Of a stretch of DNA of 64,000 nt, positions 16,441-26,700 are shown one piece after another. Source of the DNA: M3007 sp043764095 (GTDB lineage: Bacteria; Bacteroidota; Bacteroidia; Chitinophagales; Saprospiraceae); assembly GCA_043764095.1 (NCBI GenBank), contig JAYUKX010000178.1, positions 28,053 through 92,052 of the forward strand, given 5' to 3'. Positions within the stretch are counted from its first letter, which is position 1; each line of letters opens with the position of its first letter. A program made the translations under genes and the position numbers. Under the pieces are notes generated by a model. It did no database searches. It saw only the letters and a list, made by a program, of their open reading frames with translations, and had not been told where the DNA came from.

Positions 16441-18015
16441 TTATCCCCTCCAATACTGAATCAAAGCCAATCGAATATCATTACGAAGGTCTTGTTTGTC
16501 CTTGCTATTGGGTTTTACTACGACCGGCATATCAGGGTTATTGGTTTTACCCGTTTCTACCTCCAATACTGTTGTCTTTAAAAAACCCATATTTTGTTCT
16601 GCTCCCGTAAGCAAAAATTCGGGAAGTATCACTTTGTACAGCGTTTTGTCATTCAGGGGCTGGCCATTAACGCGCCAATTTCCGCCATCAGCAGCTGTTA
16701 TTTGCCAAAGTTGCAGATAACCGCCATTACCTTCATTTCCAGTGTGTGCGGTTAGGGTTTTACGGAGCAAACTGCCTGTCATTTGTACTTCCGAAAGTCC
16801 GCCACCAAATGGCAACATGCGTACAATATCAATTTCGTTGAGTGTTCCTGATAAAATATCATCAATACGGATAGAACCGGAATTAAAAAAGGCGCAATCG
16901 AGTTTGGTTTTGGCTACTTTAACTATCGCTTGGTTGATAATTTCGCCAACTGGTGCTTGTTTGCGACGTATCGTGGTTTCGCGGCAGTCCAATGTACCCG
17001 ATAATTTTACGACAGTAGCAGTAGCATCAAATCCGCTGGAAGAGAGCGCTTCTAATTTTATTTTTTCCCACTTTGCAATGGTGGCTGCGGTGAGCGGTTC
17101 GTCGGCTATTTTGCTATCCACCACCCGAAGTTCGGAGGTTAAGGTGCTTTTTTTAGTCTTTTTATCGTATTTTAGGGTATGAATATAGACCGTTTTGGCA
17201 TTTGCGTCTGCTTTGGCGACTACGGTATTACCTACGATATGTCGCTGATTTTCATGGTCGTGTCCGCCCATAAGTAGTGGCACATCGGGGAGCATAGCGG
17301 CAAGTTTGAGGTCGTCGCTCACGACGAGGTGTGTTAAGCCGATAGATACATCTGCTTGGGTTCTGAGTTTTTCCTGCGTTTTTTTAGCGGCTTCAAACCA
17401 ATTGGAATACGTGACCCAAGGTTTTTTCCCGGTATCCAACAATACACCAAAAAGCCCTAATTTAATTGAAGTTCCATCGGCATCTTTTATTTCAACAACC
17501 TTGTCATCGGGGCAATTTTCCTTTACACCATTTTTATTTTTGAAAAATGGTGTAGCCGCCACATTAGGATCGGGCATAAAACGAGCATTCGTACCAAACC
17601 AAGTAAATTTGGATTCGTCCAAACGCGCTTGAAGATCGGAATAATCGTCGTAATCAAATTCATGGTTACCAAAAACCACCCAATCAACACCTACCGCATT
17701 CATCACATCTACCATTTGTTTACCCCGAATACGTTTACCTTCGTATTTCAAAGTACCAATTACCGAAGGACTGATAAAATCGCCGGATAAAACGGTAAAA
17801 GTATTGGGGTTTTTGGCTAATAATTCTTTCCGAATGGTGGCCACGCGTGCCAATCCGCCGGTGCCATCGGATAATGGCGCAATTTCATAGACATCATTCA
17901 TTTGGAGGAATGTGATTTCGATCAGGCCATCATCTTTTGTGGTATTGCGGTTTTTGGTGGATGTACACGAAAAAAATACCCCCAAAGAGAGTATCAGAAT
18001 AAAATATTTATTCAT
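16441..18015 (-). CDS. 5'-nucleotidase/metallophosphatase lipoprotein
   Basis: 524 aa. Lipoprotein signal with Cys17 (FFSC). A calcineurin-like metallophosphatase domain follows: NDVYE at 40-44, GDF at 78-80, GNHEFDYD at 116-123 and GGHDHEN near 250. Tyr replaces the His expected two residues after Asp in the first metal motif (usually NDxH), a variant that could alter metal binding. A 5'-nucleotidase C-terminal domain (about 340-500) carries the substrate-site block NSGSIRI. The likely role is hydrolysis of nucleotides or related phosphoesters in the periplasm or on the outer membrane. It converges on the 13139 gene. Confidence 0.88.
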   Translation of the reverse strand: MNKYFILILSLGVFFSCTSTKNRNTTKDDGLIEITFLQMNDVYEIAPLSDGTGGLARVATIRKELLAKNPNTFTVLSGDFISPSVIGTLKYEGKRIRGKQMVDVMNAVGVDWVVFGNHEFDYDDYSDLQARLDESKFTWFGTNARFMPDPNVAATPFFKNKNGVKENCPDDKVVEIKDADGTSIKLGLFGVLLDTGKKPWVTYSNWFEAAKKTQEKLRTQADVSIGLTHLVVSDDLKLAAMLPDVPLLMGGHDHENQRHIVGNTVVAKADANAKTVYIHTLKYDKKTKKSTLTSELRVVDSKIADEPLTAATIAKWEKIKLEALSSSGFDATATVVKLSGTLDCRETTIRRKQAPVGEIINQAIVKVAKTKLDCAFFNSGSIRIDDILSGTLNEIDIVRMLPFGGGLSEVQMTGSLLRKTLTAHTGNEGNGGYLQLWQITAADGGNWRVNGQPLNDKTLYKVILPEFLLTGAEQNMGFLKTTVLEVETGKTNNPDMPVVVKPNSKDKQDLRNDIRLALIQYWRG

Positions 18016-18047
18016 AGTAAAGGCTATTTTGTATAAAAAAAGTTAGT

Positions 18048-18395
18048 TTAATCTCCCCTATTAACTTTTTCGGATATTCGCTCAGAAACGGCAGGAAAAC
18101 CCGTTTTGTACAAATCATATTTTGATAGGTTTAACTTATCACAATGATCTGCCAACAAATTGAGCAATCGCTTCATTTCTACTTCTTCTGCTCTAATTCT
18201 ACTTATAAGATCCTTCGGAATTGGATTAACCGCTGAAAACAATTGCGTCATCTTTTCTATAGACGACTTTACAGCCTCAACAATATCTTCTGGATATTTA
18301 AGTATTTCATTATTTGCTCCGTTTCTAATTACTTTTTTAGCAAATGCCAGCAGTGTTTGTTTTTTTATTCTTCTATAACGACGATCTACTTTCAT
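18048..18395 (-). CDS. Small helical hypothetical protein
   Basis: 115 aa, Lys/Arg-rich, predicted all-helical with no signal peptide or membrane segment. I recognise no domain. It lies 32 bp upstream of the 5'-nucleotidase in the same orientation and may share a transcript. Composition is more AT-rich than its neighbours. The regular helical character and lack of low complexity support a real gene, but only moderately. Confidence 0.5.
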   Translation of the reverse strand: MKVDRRYRRIKKQTLLAFAKKVIRNGANNEILKYPEDIVEAVKSSIEKMTQLFSAVNPIPKDLISRIRAEEVEMKRLLNLLADHCDKLNLSKYDLYKTGFPAVSERISEKVNRGD

Positions 18396-18530
18396 CTTTT
18401 AAAATCTTCAAAATTAATACATCGGTAAATGGATAGGTCAGAATACTAAGGATTGTTGAAACAATGACTCATTATTTAGAGATTCCTTTAACAATAAATA
18501 CTTTTTCTACCATATAGTTCACCATTATCG

Positions 18531-18538
18531 TAACTTTG
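18531..18538 (+). promoter_or_regulatory. -7 promoter element for rdgB
   Basis: TAACTTTG, 17 bp before the rdgB ATG at 18556, giving a very short leader. Confidence 0.5.
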
Positions 18539-18555
18539 TGTCATAAATTTACAAT

Positions 18556-19134
18556 ATGCATACTTTAGTTTTCGCCACCAACAATCCGCATAAGGCAAAA
18601 GAGGTCGAACAGATCCTGGGCGGTCAGTACCAAGTCAAGACATTGAAAGACATTGGTTGCCTTGAAGATATTGAAGAAACAGCCGATACCTTGGAAGGCA
18701 ATGCCATCATTAAGGCACAATACGTTAAAAACAACTATGGCTTTGATTGCTTTTCGGAAGATACCGGTCTGTTTGTCAACGCACTTAATGGTGATCCTGG
18801 CGTGCATACCGCACGTTACGCGGGCGAGGCGCGCAATGCCGATGATAATATCAATTTGCTGCTCAAAAACCTAGCGGATAAAACAGATCGGTCTGCTCGA
18901 TTTATTACCATCATTACAATCATTATGGGCGAAAAAGAGATCCATCTCGAAGGGGTTTGCCCCGGACGAATTGCCCAACAACGCTCCGGTACAGGGGGGT
19001 TCGGGTACGATCCTGTATTTATTCCAGATGGTTATGATCAAACTTTTGCTGAATTAGGAGAGGAGATAAAAAACAAAATTAGCCATAGAGCATTGGCTAC
19101 CAAGCAATTAGTCACTTACTTACAATCAATATGA
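18556..19134 (+). CDS. rdgB: RdgB/HAM1 non-canonical purine NTP pyrophosphatase
   Basis: 192 aa, full length for the family. It hydrolyses dITP, XTP and similar non-canonical purine triphosphates to monophosphates, keeping them out of DNA and RNA. Family blocks are present: TNNPHKAKE near the start (substrate phosphate site), SEDTGL at about 67-72 (catalytic Asp), RYAGEARNADDN, and GGFGYDPVF followed later by SHRALA. Its stop overlaps the next gene's start by 4 bp (ATGA), so translation is probably coupled to the Kelch T9SS protein, with which there is no obvious functional link. Confidence 0.96.
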   Translation: MHTLVFATNNPHKAKEVEQILGGQYQVKTLKDIGCLEDIEETADTLEGNAIIKAQYVKNNYGFDCFSEDTGLFVNALNGDPGVHTARYAGEARNADDNINLLLKNLADKTDRSARFITIITIIMGEKEIHLEGVCPGRIAQQRSGTGGFGYDPVFIPDGYDQTFAELGEEIKNKISHRALATKQLVTYLQSI

Positions 19135-20447
19135 GATTTTTATTGCTACTTTTTTTCCCTTTTGTGCTTTCCGCGCAAGTATCGCCTTTTTACTCCGAGG
19201 TTGCACCCATTCCATCGGCTGTAACCAATAATGCTGTGGCTTATGCAAACATAGCGGATACTACATTTATTTACTCTTTTGCGGGTTTGGACAGTACCAA
19301 GTTATGGTCGGGTATCCACCTAAAAGCATGGCGTTTGAATCTGGTTAATCAAGTATGGCAATCCATTCCGCCTGTACCTGATCCTCAAGGCGGTAAAATT
19401 GCAGCGGGGGCGAGTACTATTAAAAATAAGATTTATGTGATTGGTGGTTACCATGTAGCGCAAAATGGTTCGGAGGTTTCGAGCAATAAAGTCCATCGTT
19501 ATGACCCCAATACCAATACCTGGCTCAGCGATGGCGCACCGATCCCCAAAGCGATTGACGACCATGTTCAAGCCGTTTGGCGCGATAGTTTGATCTTTGT
19601 GGTAACGGGCTGGAGCAATACGACCAATGTACCCAATGTACAAATCTATAATCCTGCTACCGATACTTGGGCCGCAGGAACAAGTGTACCCAATACCAAC
19701 AATTATAAGGTATTTGGTGGTTCTGGTGTAATTGTGGGAGATACACTCTACTACTGCGGTGGTGCGAGCGCTGGCACCAATTTTCCGGCTACTGCCTACT
19801 TTAGAAAAGGTTATATCAATCCCAATAATCCTTTAGACATTACGTGGTCGGGGTTTTCGTCTCCGGCGGCAAAAGGTTACCGAATGGCAGCTGCTACGAT
19901 GAGTGGCGCGGCAGTTTGGATAGGTGGTTCGGATATCACCTATAATTACGATGGTATAGCGTACAATGGTTCTGGGGGCGTACCGGCTTTGGCAAGGATA
20001 AAAACTTACTCCAATTTTAATCCCATTTTACAATATGGATTGGGCGAAAGCCAAGGATTATTGGGTGCTCCTGCCATCATGGATTTGCGTGGAGTAGCCC
20101 AGATCAATTCGGATTATTTTTATACCATTGGGGGCATGGAAGCGGAGCAAAAAGTATGCAATAAGGTGTATCAGTACAATTGGTATTATGCCCTCAATAA
20201 CACGGATATTTATAGCAATGCGGCTGTGCGTATCGCTCCTAATCCAGCGCACCATTACTTTAGGATTGATTTAGATGGTGCATTTGACTTGGAATTATTA
20301 AGCCCAAATGGTGTTGTTTGCCGCCGTTTAAGTGCGGTAAATACGTTGGAAGTGCCTACAAAAGGCTTGGTTGCTGGTACTTATGGGGTAAAAATCATGC
20401 AAAACAATAAGGTGTATGCGGTGCAGCGGGTGGTGGTGGTTGAGTGA
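19131..20447 (+). CDS. Secreted Kelch-repeat T9SS protein
   Basis: 438 aa. Signal peptide FLLLLFFPFVLSAQ. Kelch-type propeller repeats are visible as KIYVIGGYH...VHRYDPNTNTW, IFVVTGWSN...VQIYNPATDTW and DTLYYCGGAS. The last 75 residues (AAVRIAPNPAHHYFRIDL to the end) are a T9SS type A sorting domain. It is therefore exported through the T9SS and probably attached to the cell surface. It overlaps rdgB by 4 bp. Confidence 0.9.
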   Translation: MRFLLLLFFPFVLSAQVSPFYSEVAPIPSAVTNNAVAYANIADTTFIYSFAGLDSTKLWSGIHLKAWRLNLVNQVWQSIPPVPDPQGGKIAAGASTIKNKIYVIGGYHVAQNGSEVSSNKVHRYDPNTNTWLSDGAPIPKAIDDHVQAVWRDSLIFVVTGWSNTTNVPNVQIYNPATDTWAAGTSVPNTNNYKVFGGSGVIVGDTLYYCGGASAGTNFPATAYFRKGYINPNNPLDITWSGFSSPAAKGYRMAAATMSGAAVWIGGSDITYNYDGIAYNGSGGVPALARIKTYSNFNPILQYGLGESQGLLGAPAIMDLRGVAQINSDYFYTIGGMEAEQKVCNKVYQYNWYYALNNTDIYSNAAVRIAPNPAHHYFRIDLDGAFDLELLSPNGVVCRRLSAVNTLEVPTKGLVAGTYGVKIMQNNKVYAVQRVVVVE

Positions 20448-20490
20448 AGATTGTATCGGGTGTGCGCTACGCTTTGTGAACTTTGTGTCC

Positions 20491-20616
20491 TTTGTGGTAG
20501 AAAAAATACGAAGAAACGTGAAGTTAATAAATGTGCATTTTAATCATTGAAAATACATATACAATTTTATTTATAATTATTTCTATATACGTAGCGTACA
20601 CTTTTTCTACCACAAA
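20491..20616. repeat. Inverted repeat, 15-bp perfect arms
   Basis: TTTGTGGTAGAAAAA at 20491-20505 recurs as its reverse complement at 20602-20616, with partial extension outward through TTTGTG/CACAAA-type words. It could be a relic of an interspersed repeat or a large stem between convergent genes. Confidence 0.5.
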
Positions 20617-20686
20617 AGTTCACAACAGTACACAAAAGCGTAGAGTGACGCTTCGCTTGTTCTTTAGTTCACAAAAGCGTGTAAAA

Positions 20687-20715
20687 TTGTCGGGATGGAG
20701 ATACCACCCCGACAA
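20687..20715. repeat. REP-like hairpin, diverged copy 3
   Basis: Arms TTGTCGGGATGG / CCACCCCGACAA with loop AGATA. The outer TTGTCGGG core matches the hairpins at 4620 and 4761. It lies just beyond the 3' end of the giant SprB-repeat gene and could act as its terminator. Confidence 0.5.
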
Positions 20716-20766
20716 CAGGTTAATTTACTTATTGGATCAACTGTGTTTAGACCATTGCTACCCTAC

Positions 20767-23700
20767 CTACCGCTCCAATGTCACATCACCTTCCAGCAAA
20801 ATTTCGTCGCCAGCAGGACCGATAATTATCGCGTACCAAACAAATACTGCGGGGTTCAAAGACACCGTTCCAAATTTCCCATCCCATCCCAAATCGGGTA
20901 AATTAGGTTCGAAATTATTACGCTCAAATACCTTTTCACCCCAACGAGAGAATATCTGGAATGTTTTGATTTTCAACTGTTTAGAAGGATCTGCAAAAAT
21001 GGTCAATTTGCTATTTTCGCCTTCAGCATCTGGTGTGAAAATATTAGGCACGTAAATATCCAAACGGGTATCTACACGAACTACAATATATTCGCGGTCT
21101 TCGCAACCATTTTGATTGACCGCTACTATCTCATAACCCGTTTGTTTGAGTGGTGTAGCAATTGTATTTAGGCAAGTATCGCAACTGAGTCGATCGGATG
21201 GTGTCCATTTCACCGAGCGTATTTCTGATAATGGCACATTAACACCCACATTGATTTCATAAGCCTCCCCTATTTTGATCAATACGTCGGGTAGTAAGGT
21301 GATATCAAACAAAGGCGGCACGGTGATCGTGGCTTCTGCTGTGGTGGTACATCCTTGTGCATCTTTGACCAATAAAGTATAAGTCCCACCTGTAAGGTTG
21401 TTAAACTCAGTTTTAGTGGTAAATCCGCCATTATTCAAAGAGTAATTGACTGGAGGCGCGCCACCTGTTACGCTTTCTACTACAATTCGACCCAATTCGC
21501 CATAACATGCGGGCTGCTGTACCAACAGATTGGCCACAGGTGCATCGGGAGGAATTATAACATCATCGGAGGCCACGCAACCATTCACATTATCGGTCAC
21601 CACTAACTTATAAGTACCGGGCAAAGTGATCAATGGTGTGAGTGTGGTATTTCCCGAAAGAATATTACCATTATTTGTACTCCAAGCAAGGGCTAAATTA
21701 GTAGAACTACCCGATGCTGAACCAGATAGCGGCAATGTTTCACCAAAACAATCCATATTAAATGGAGCACCCGCATCTACCGTGGGCAAGGCTACATTAG
21801 ATGTGACGGTCACACTTTCAATATTGGTACAAGTATTGGCGGGGTCAATACCGATGAGGTAATAAACACCTGCTTGTGATACACCTGCTGTAGGCGTATT
21901 GCTGATAATCGTAGTATCAGTGCCGTTAATCCGTGCCCATTTGAATACAATACCGACAAATGGCGAACTACCCGTTAAGGTAATGATCGGATTAGCACAA
22001 GTAATCGTGGCTGGATTAGCGATATTTAAAGGCGGATAGGCTTGGTTTTCGTTGATGACAATGGTAGCAGTATCTGCGCAGAACGTAAGCGTATCTACCA
22101 GTACAAATGTATAAGTACCGGGATCTCCAACCGGAACAGGGTTATTATTGGAGAATACCATACCATTGGAATACCAAACCGTATTGGGATTAGTAGTACC
22201 CTCAATACCGCCAGCAAGGATAATCTGGTCTATTTTGCAATCCAATATATCATTTGGATCGGCCAAAATAGTGGCTATTGGGTTATTGGTAATATCTTTC
22301 ACGGCTACTATAATCGTATCTTTACAACCATTGGCTGTAGTAATTAATTGATAGTTGCCAGCCGTTCCAGCGTTAATCATTGCGGTATTATTATTTCCGA
22401 TGATCGTGCCGCCAGCAGTAGTCGTCCAGTCAAAAACACTACTTACAATGCTTGAATTACCCGTAATACTTACTTGCTTATTGGCGCAAGAAATAGGCAA
22501 CACTGGAAGTGCTGTGGCATCGGGTTTTTCATTAAAGACAATGGGCGTACCAAAGGATACTACGGTGCAAAAATCGCTAAGTACAACATTGCCTGTTCCA
22601 TCGTTGTTGCCTGCTACCGCTGAGATATAATAGGTAGTTCCGTAAGTCATTGTCGTTGGATTAAAGCAGAAACTAGGCTGTGTATTTCGGGCTAATTCGT
22701 TGACAATCAAATTACTATTACCAGTATGCAGCACAAACTGCAGTACATCATTGGGATCTAAGAATTGGCCGACATTACTATAAGTTGCGGTGATACAAGT
22801 CGCACCGCATTTAGCAAGAGAAAGACTTGACATCGTACCTACTTCGGTTTCACAATCAACTAGACCGATATTAAAACCGCATTGAACGGGGCATCCATTG
22901 GCATCAGTGACGGTGACGGCGTAACTTCCTTCTACTAAATTTTGAATTTTGAACACACCCGGTTGTAAATTGGTAGCAGTACTGCCTGGTGTCCATTCAA
23001 TATTATAAGGTGGTGTACCTCCGGTAATCGTTACTGCACCTTCTCCATCGCTTGCACCGGGAATACTAACGGTTTTACTTTGGTCGCAATCCAGCGCATT
23101 ATCGGTAGCAGGTTGGGTAACAGCAAATGCAATCGTAGCGGTACAATTTTTGGTATCGGTCACCGTAACTTGGTAATTACCGGCACCGATATTGGCCAAA
23201 TCTTGTGGATTACCTGCTTGCGCGGGTTGCCAGTTATAGGTATATGTAGGCGTACCAGTATCTACGGTAAGATCAATACCGCCCGATTTGTCACCAAAAC
23301 AAAGAATATCAGTTTTTGAACCAGATAATGTAACGGGTTGAATATCAGCAGATAAGGTATAAATTTCAGAAATGGCGCAGCCTGCGGCATCCGTCACTGT
23401 TACTGTAAATGTACCGGGTAAAAGCCCTGTCAGGTCTTCTAAAACGGCATTATTACTCCATTTATAGGTGTAAGTGCCAAGGGGGACTACGGTCAGGTTA
23501 ATAGAACCGTTACCTACAGTACAAGATGAATTTGGCGTTAAAGATTCTGCAATATTGAAATTATTACTTTCGTTGGTCACGGTATAGGTTGCAGTGGAAG
23601 TACAACCATTTGCCCCTTTCACCGTAACGGTATAAGTACCTGCAAACAAATTACTAAGATCTTCGGTGGTAGCGTTATTGTTCCACTTATAGGTAAATGG

Positions 23701-26700
23701 CGCAATGCCTCCACTGACCGTAATGTTGATCCCACCTACAGGCTGTGAACATACTGATGGTGCAATCACATCAGCAATAGTAGGCGATTGGGTATTGTTA
23801 TCTACCGTAAAATTGGAGACAGCCGTACACGCACCTCCTGCACTTACCGTTACGGAATAAGTACCTGCTTGAAGTGTGTTGATGGTATTGGTGGTTTGGC
23901 CAGAGGCCCAAATATATGTGTATATATCAGCAGGAGTTACGCTAATGCTGATAGAACCATTAGGGCTAGTACAAGATGTATTTTCTACCGGAGTACCACT
24001 AATGGAAGGCGAAAATGCATTATCGGGAATAGTGATCGTATTTTCTGTAGTACAGGCATCTGCGCCTGTGACAGTAACGGTATAAGTGCCCGCTTGGATG
24101 TTATTTAAACCCGTGGTGGTTGCATTATTGTTCCATTTGTAAGTATAGGGCATAGTACTTCCCGTTACGTTGAGGCTAATCGCGCCATTTGCTTTAGCGC
24201 ATTGTGCTGCCGTAACTGATTCCACAATAATAGGCGATAGCGTATTATCCAATACCACAAAAGAGGCAACATTGGTGCAAGTTCCGCCTGCGCTCACCGT
24301 CACGCTATAATCGCCTCCATCAATATTGACCAAATCTTCCAAGAGCGAGGTATTGCTCCATAAATAAGTATAGTTACCATTGGCCGGTGATACATTGAGT
24401 TGAATGGCTCCGTTGTTTGCCCCACAACTGGTATTGGCCGTTGTAATACCATCCAAGGCAAACGCGATGGAATTATCAGGCACAACTGCTGCTGTGGTGG
24501 CCGTACAATTATTGATATCGGTTACGGTTAAAGTATAAAAATTAGCGGAAATATTGGTCAAGTCTTCGGTCGTTTGGCCACTTGACCACGCGTATGTATA
24601 AGGTGTAGTACCGCCTGTTGTGGTAGCGGACAAGGCGCCATTTTTCAAACCACATATTTCAGATGTAACAGAAGTATTTAACGAAGGATAGGTTAAGTTA
24701 TCCTCGACAACAAAAGTTACCGATGCCGTACAACTACCCGATTGTGTCACTGTTACAGTATAAGTACCCGCAGACAAACCCGCTAAATCCTCTGTAACAG
24801 AGCTCGTACTCCAATTGATTTGGTAGGGGCCTGTTGGCGTAATAATAAGGTTTATGGTGCCATTACTGGCTGCACAATTGGTCAACGGTGTGGCTGCGCC
24901 ACTTAAACTAAAGGTATTACTGTTATTCGCCACGGTTAATATCTCCGTATCAGTACAGCCATTACTAGCGGTGACGGTTACCGTATAAGTACCAGAAGTG
25001 ATGGAGGCCAAGTCTTCGGTTGCTGCGCTATTATTCCAAAGATAGACATATCCGCCGCCACCGCCCGTAAGCGAAAGATCAATTGCTCCGATACTTTGGC
25101 CACAAATATCGGGTGTTATCACCGGAGTGATAACAGGATCCGAAGTATTTTTGACCACGATAAAAGTAGTTGAAGCGGAACATGTTGGCCCAGCGGTTAC
25201 AGTTACAGTGTAAGTCCCTTCGGCGAGTCCAGTGATATCTTCCGTCATGGCAGTATTCGACCATAGGTAAGTATAAGTACCCGTTGGGGTAACGGTAATA
25301 TCAATCGCGCCATTGCCTGCTACACAAGAGGTATTTTCAACAATTACTCCATTGACATTCAAAGCAATTGTATTGTTCCCTATCGTAGTCGTGGCCGTTG
25401 TAGAGCAGCCATTGGCTCCCCTTACAGTCACGGTATATACACCCGGCGCAAGGTTATTGATGGTAGCAGTAGTGGCGTTTGTTGACCATTTATAGGTATA
25501 AGGTGTAACACCTGCGGATGCCGTAGCCGTAGCAGTACCATTACTTACGCCACAAGTAGCCGCAGTCCCAGACACAGCAAGGTTAGGGGGTACTGCATTG
25601 GTCGTCATTTCGATGGTTTCAGATACGACACAAGTTCCTAAGGTGACGGTAACTGTGTAGTTGCCTGTGCCTACATTAAGCAAATTAGGGCTCATTGAAT
25701 TATTATTCCACTTGTAGGTATAAGAATAACCATCTGGTAATATTTCGGTATAAATGGTACCATTAGGAGCAGTACAGGAAGTATTCTCAAATACTGTCGC
25801 TAATATTATTAAACCAGGATCGTTATCGGGAATGGTGGCCTCCGCAGTAGCCGTACATCCTCTGGCGGTTGTTACGGTTACGGTGTAGGTGCCTGCCAGT
25901 CTATTGGTTAAATCTTGTACCATCTGTCCAGAAGACCACTTATAGGTATATGGGGCAACACCATCATCCACTGTCAGGTCAATTGAACCATTGGACAACC
26001 CGCAAATAGCCTCCGTAATTTCGTATGATAAATAGGGTGCTTCGGAATCATCATCAATAGTAATGGTTTGTGTTTCTGTACAATTGCCGCCTGCGCTTAC
26101 AATTACTGTATATTCGCCTGGCAATAAATTACTTATGCTTTTTGTGGTTTGTCCACTCGACCACAAAACCGTAGCATTAGCGGGTGTAACACTTAAAATA
26201 ATGCTACCGTTACCAACAGCAGTACAGTTGGTATTTCCTGTAACATTATAGTTAATAGTGATAGCGATTGGACTATCATCTACTGTAGCAAAACCTACTG
26301 CGGAACATCCATTCGCACCGGTTACCGTAACGATATAAGTATCGGGCAATAGGTTAAACAAGTCTTGGGTAATTTGTCCCGTTGCCCATTGATAAGTTAA
26401 AGGAGTAACCCCACCGGACACCGACAAATTGACACTACCATTATTTAAACCACATTTGGCATCTACGGTTGTAAAGTCGAGTACTGGTTCATTTGGGTTA
26501 TCGATGATATCTACATTAACGACTTCTGTACAAGCCCCACCAGCACTTACGGTTACTTCGTAGCTTCCGGCTAATAGGTTGGTAAGCGAACTTGTTGTAG
26601 CATTATTAGACCATAAAAAAGTATAGGCCGCAGGTGGAGTGACGATTAGAGTAACTGCCCCAGTACCATTGCTGTTGCAAGATGTATTTGGAACAACATT

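Larger units (their letters stand above)
20448..20766. other. Non-coding convergent region with inverted repeats
   Basis: No supported gene. It contains perfect 15-bp inverted arms at 20491-20505 (TTTGTGGTAGAAAAA) and 20602-20616, repeats of 'GTTCACAA' and 'CACAAAAGCG' on the right side, and the hairpin at 20687-20715. Confidence 0.6.
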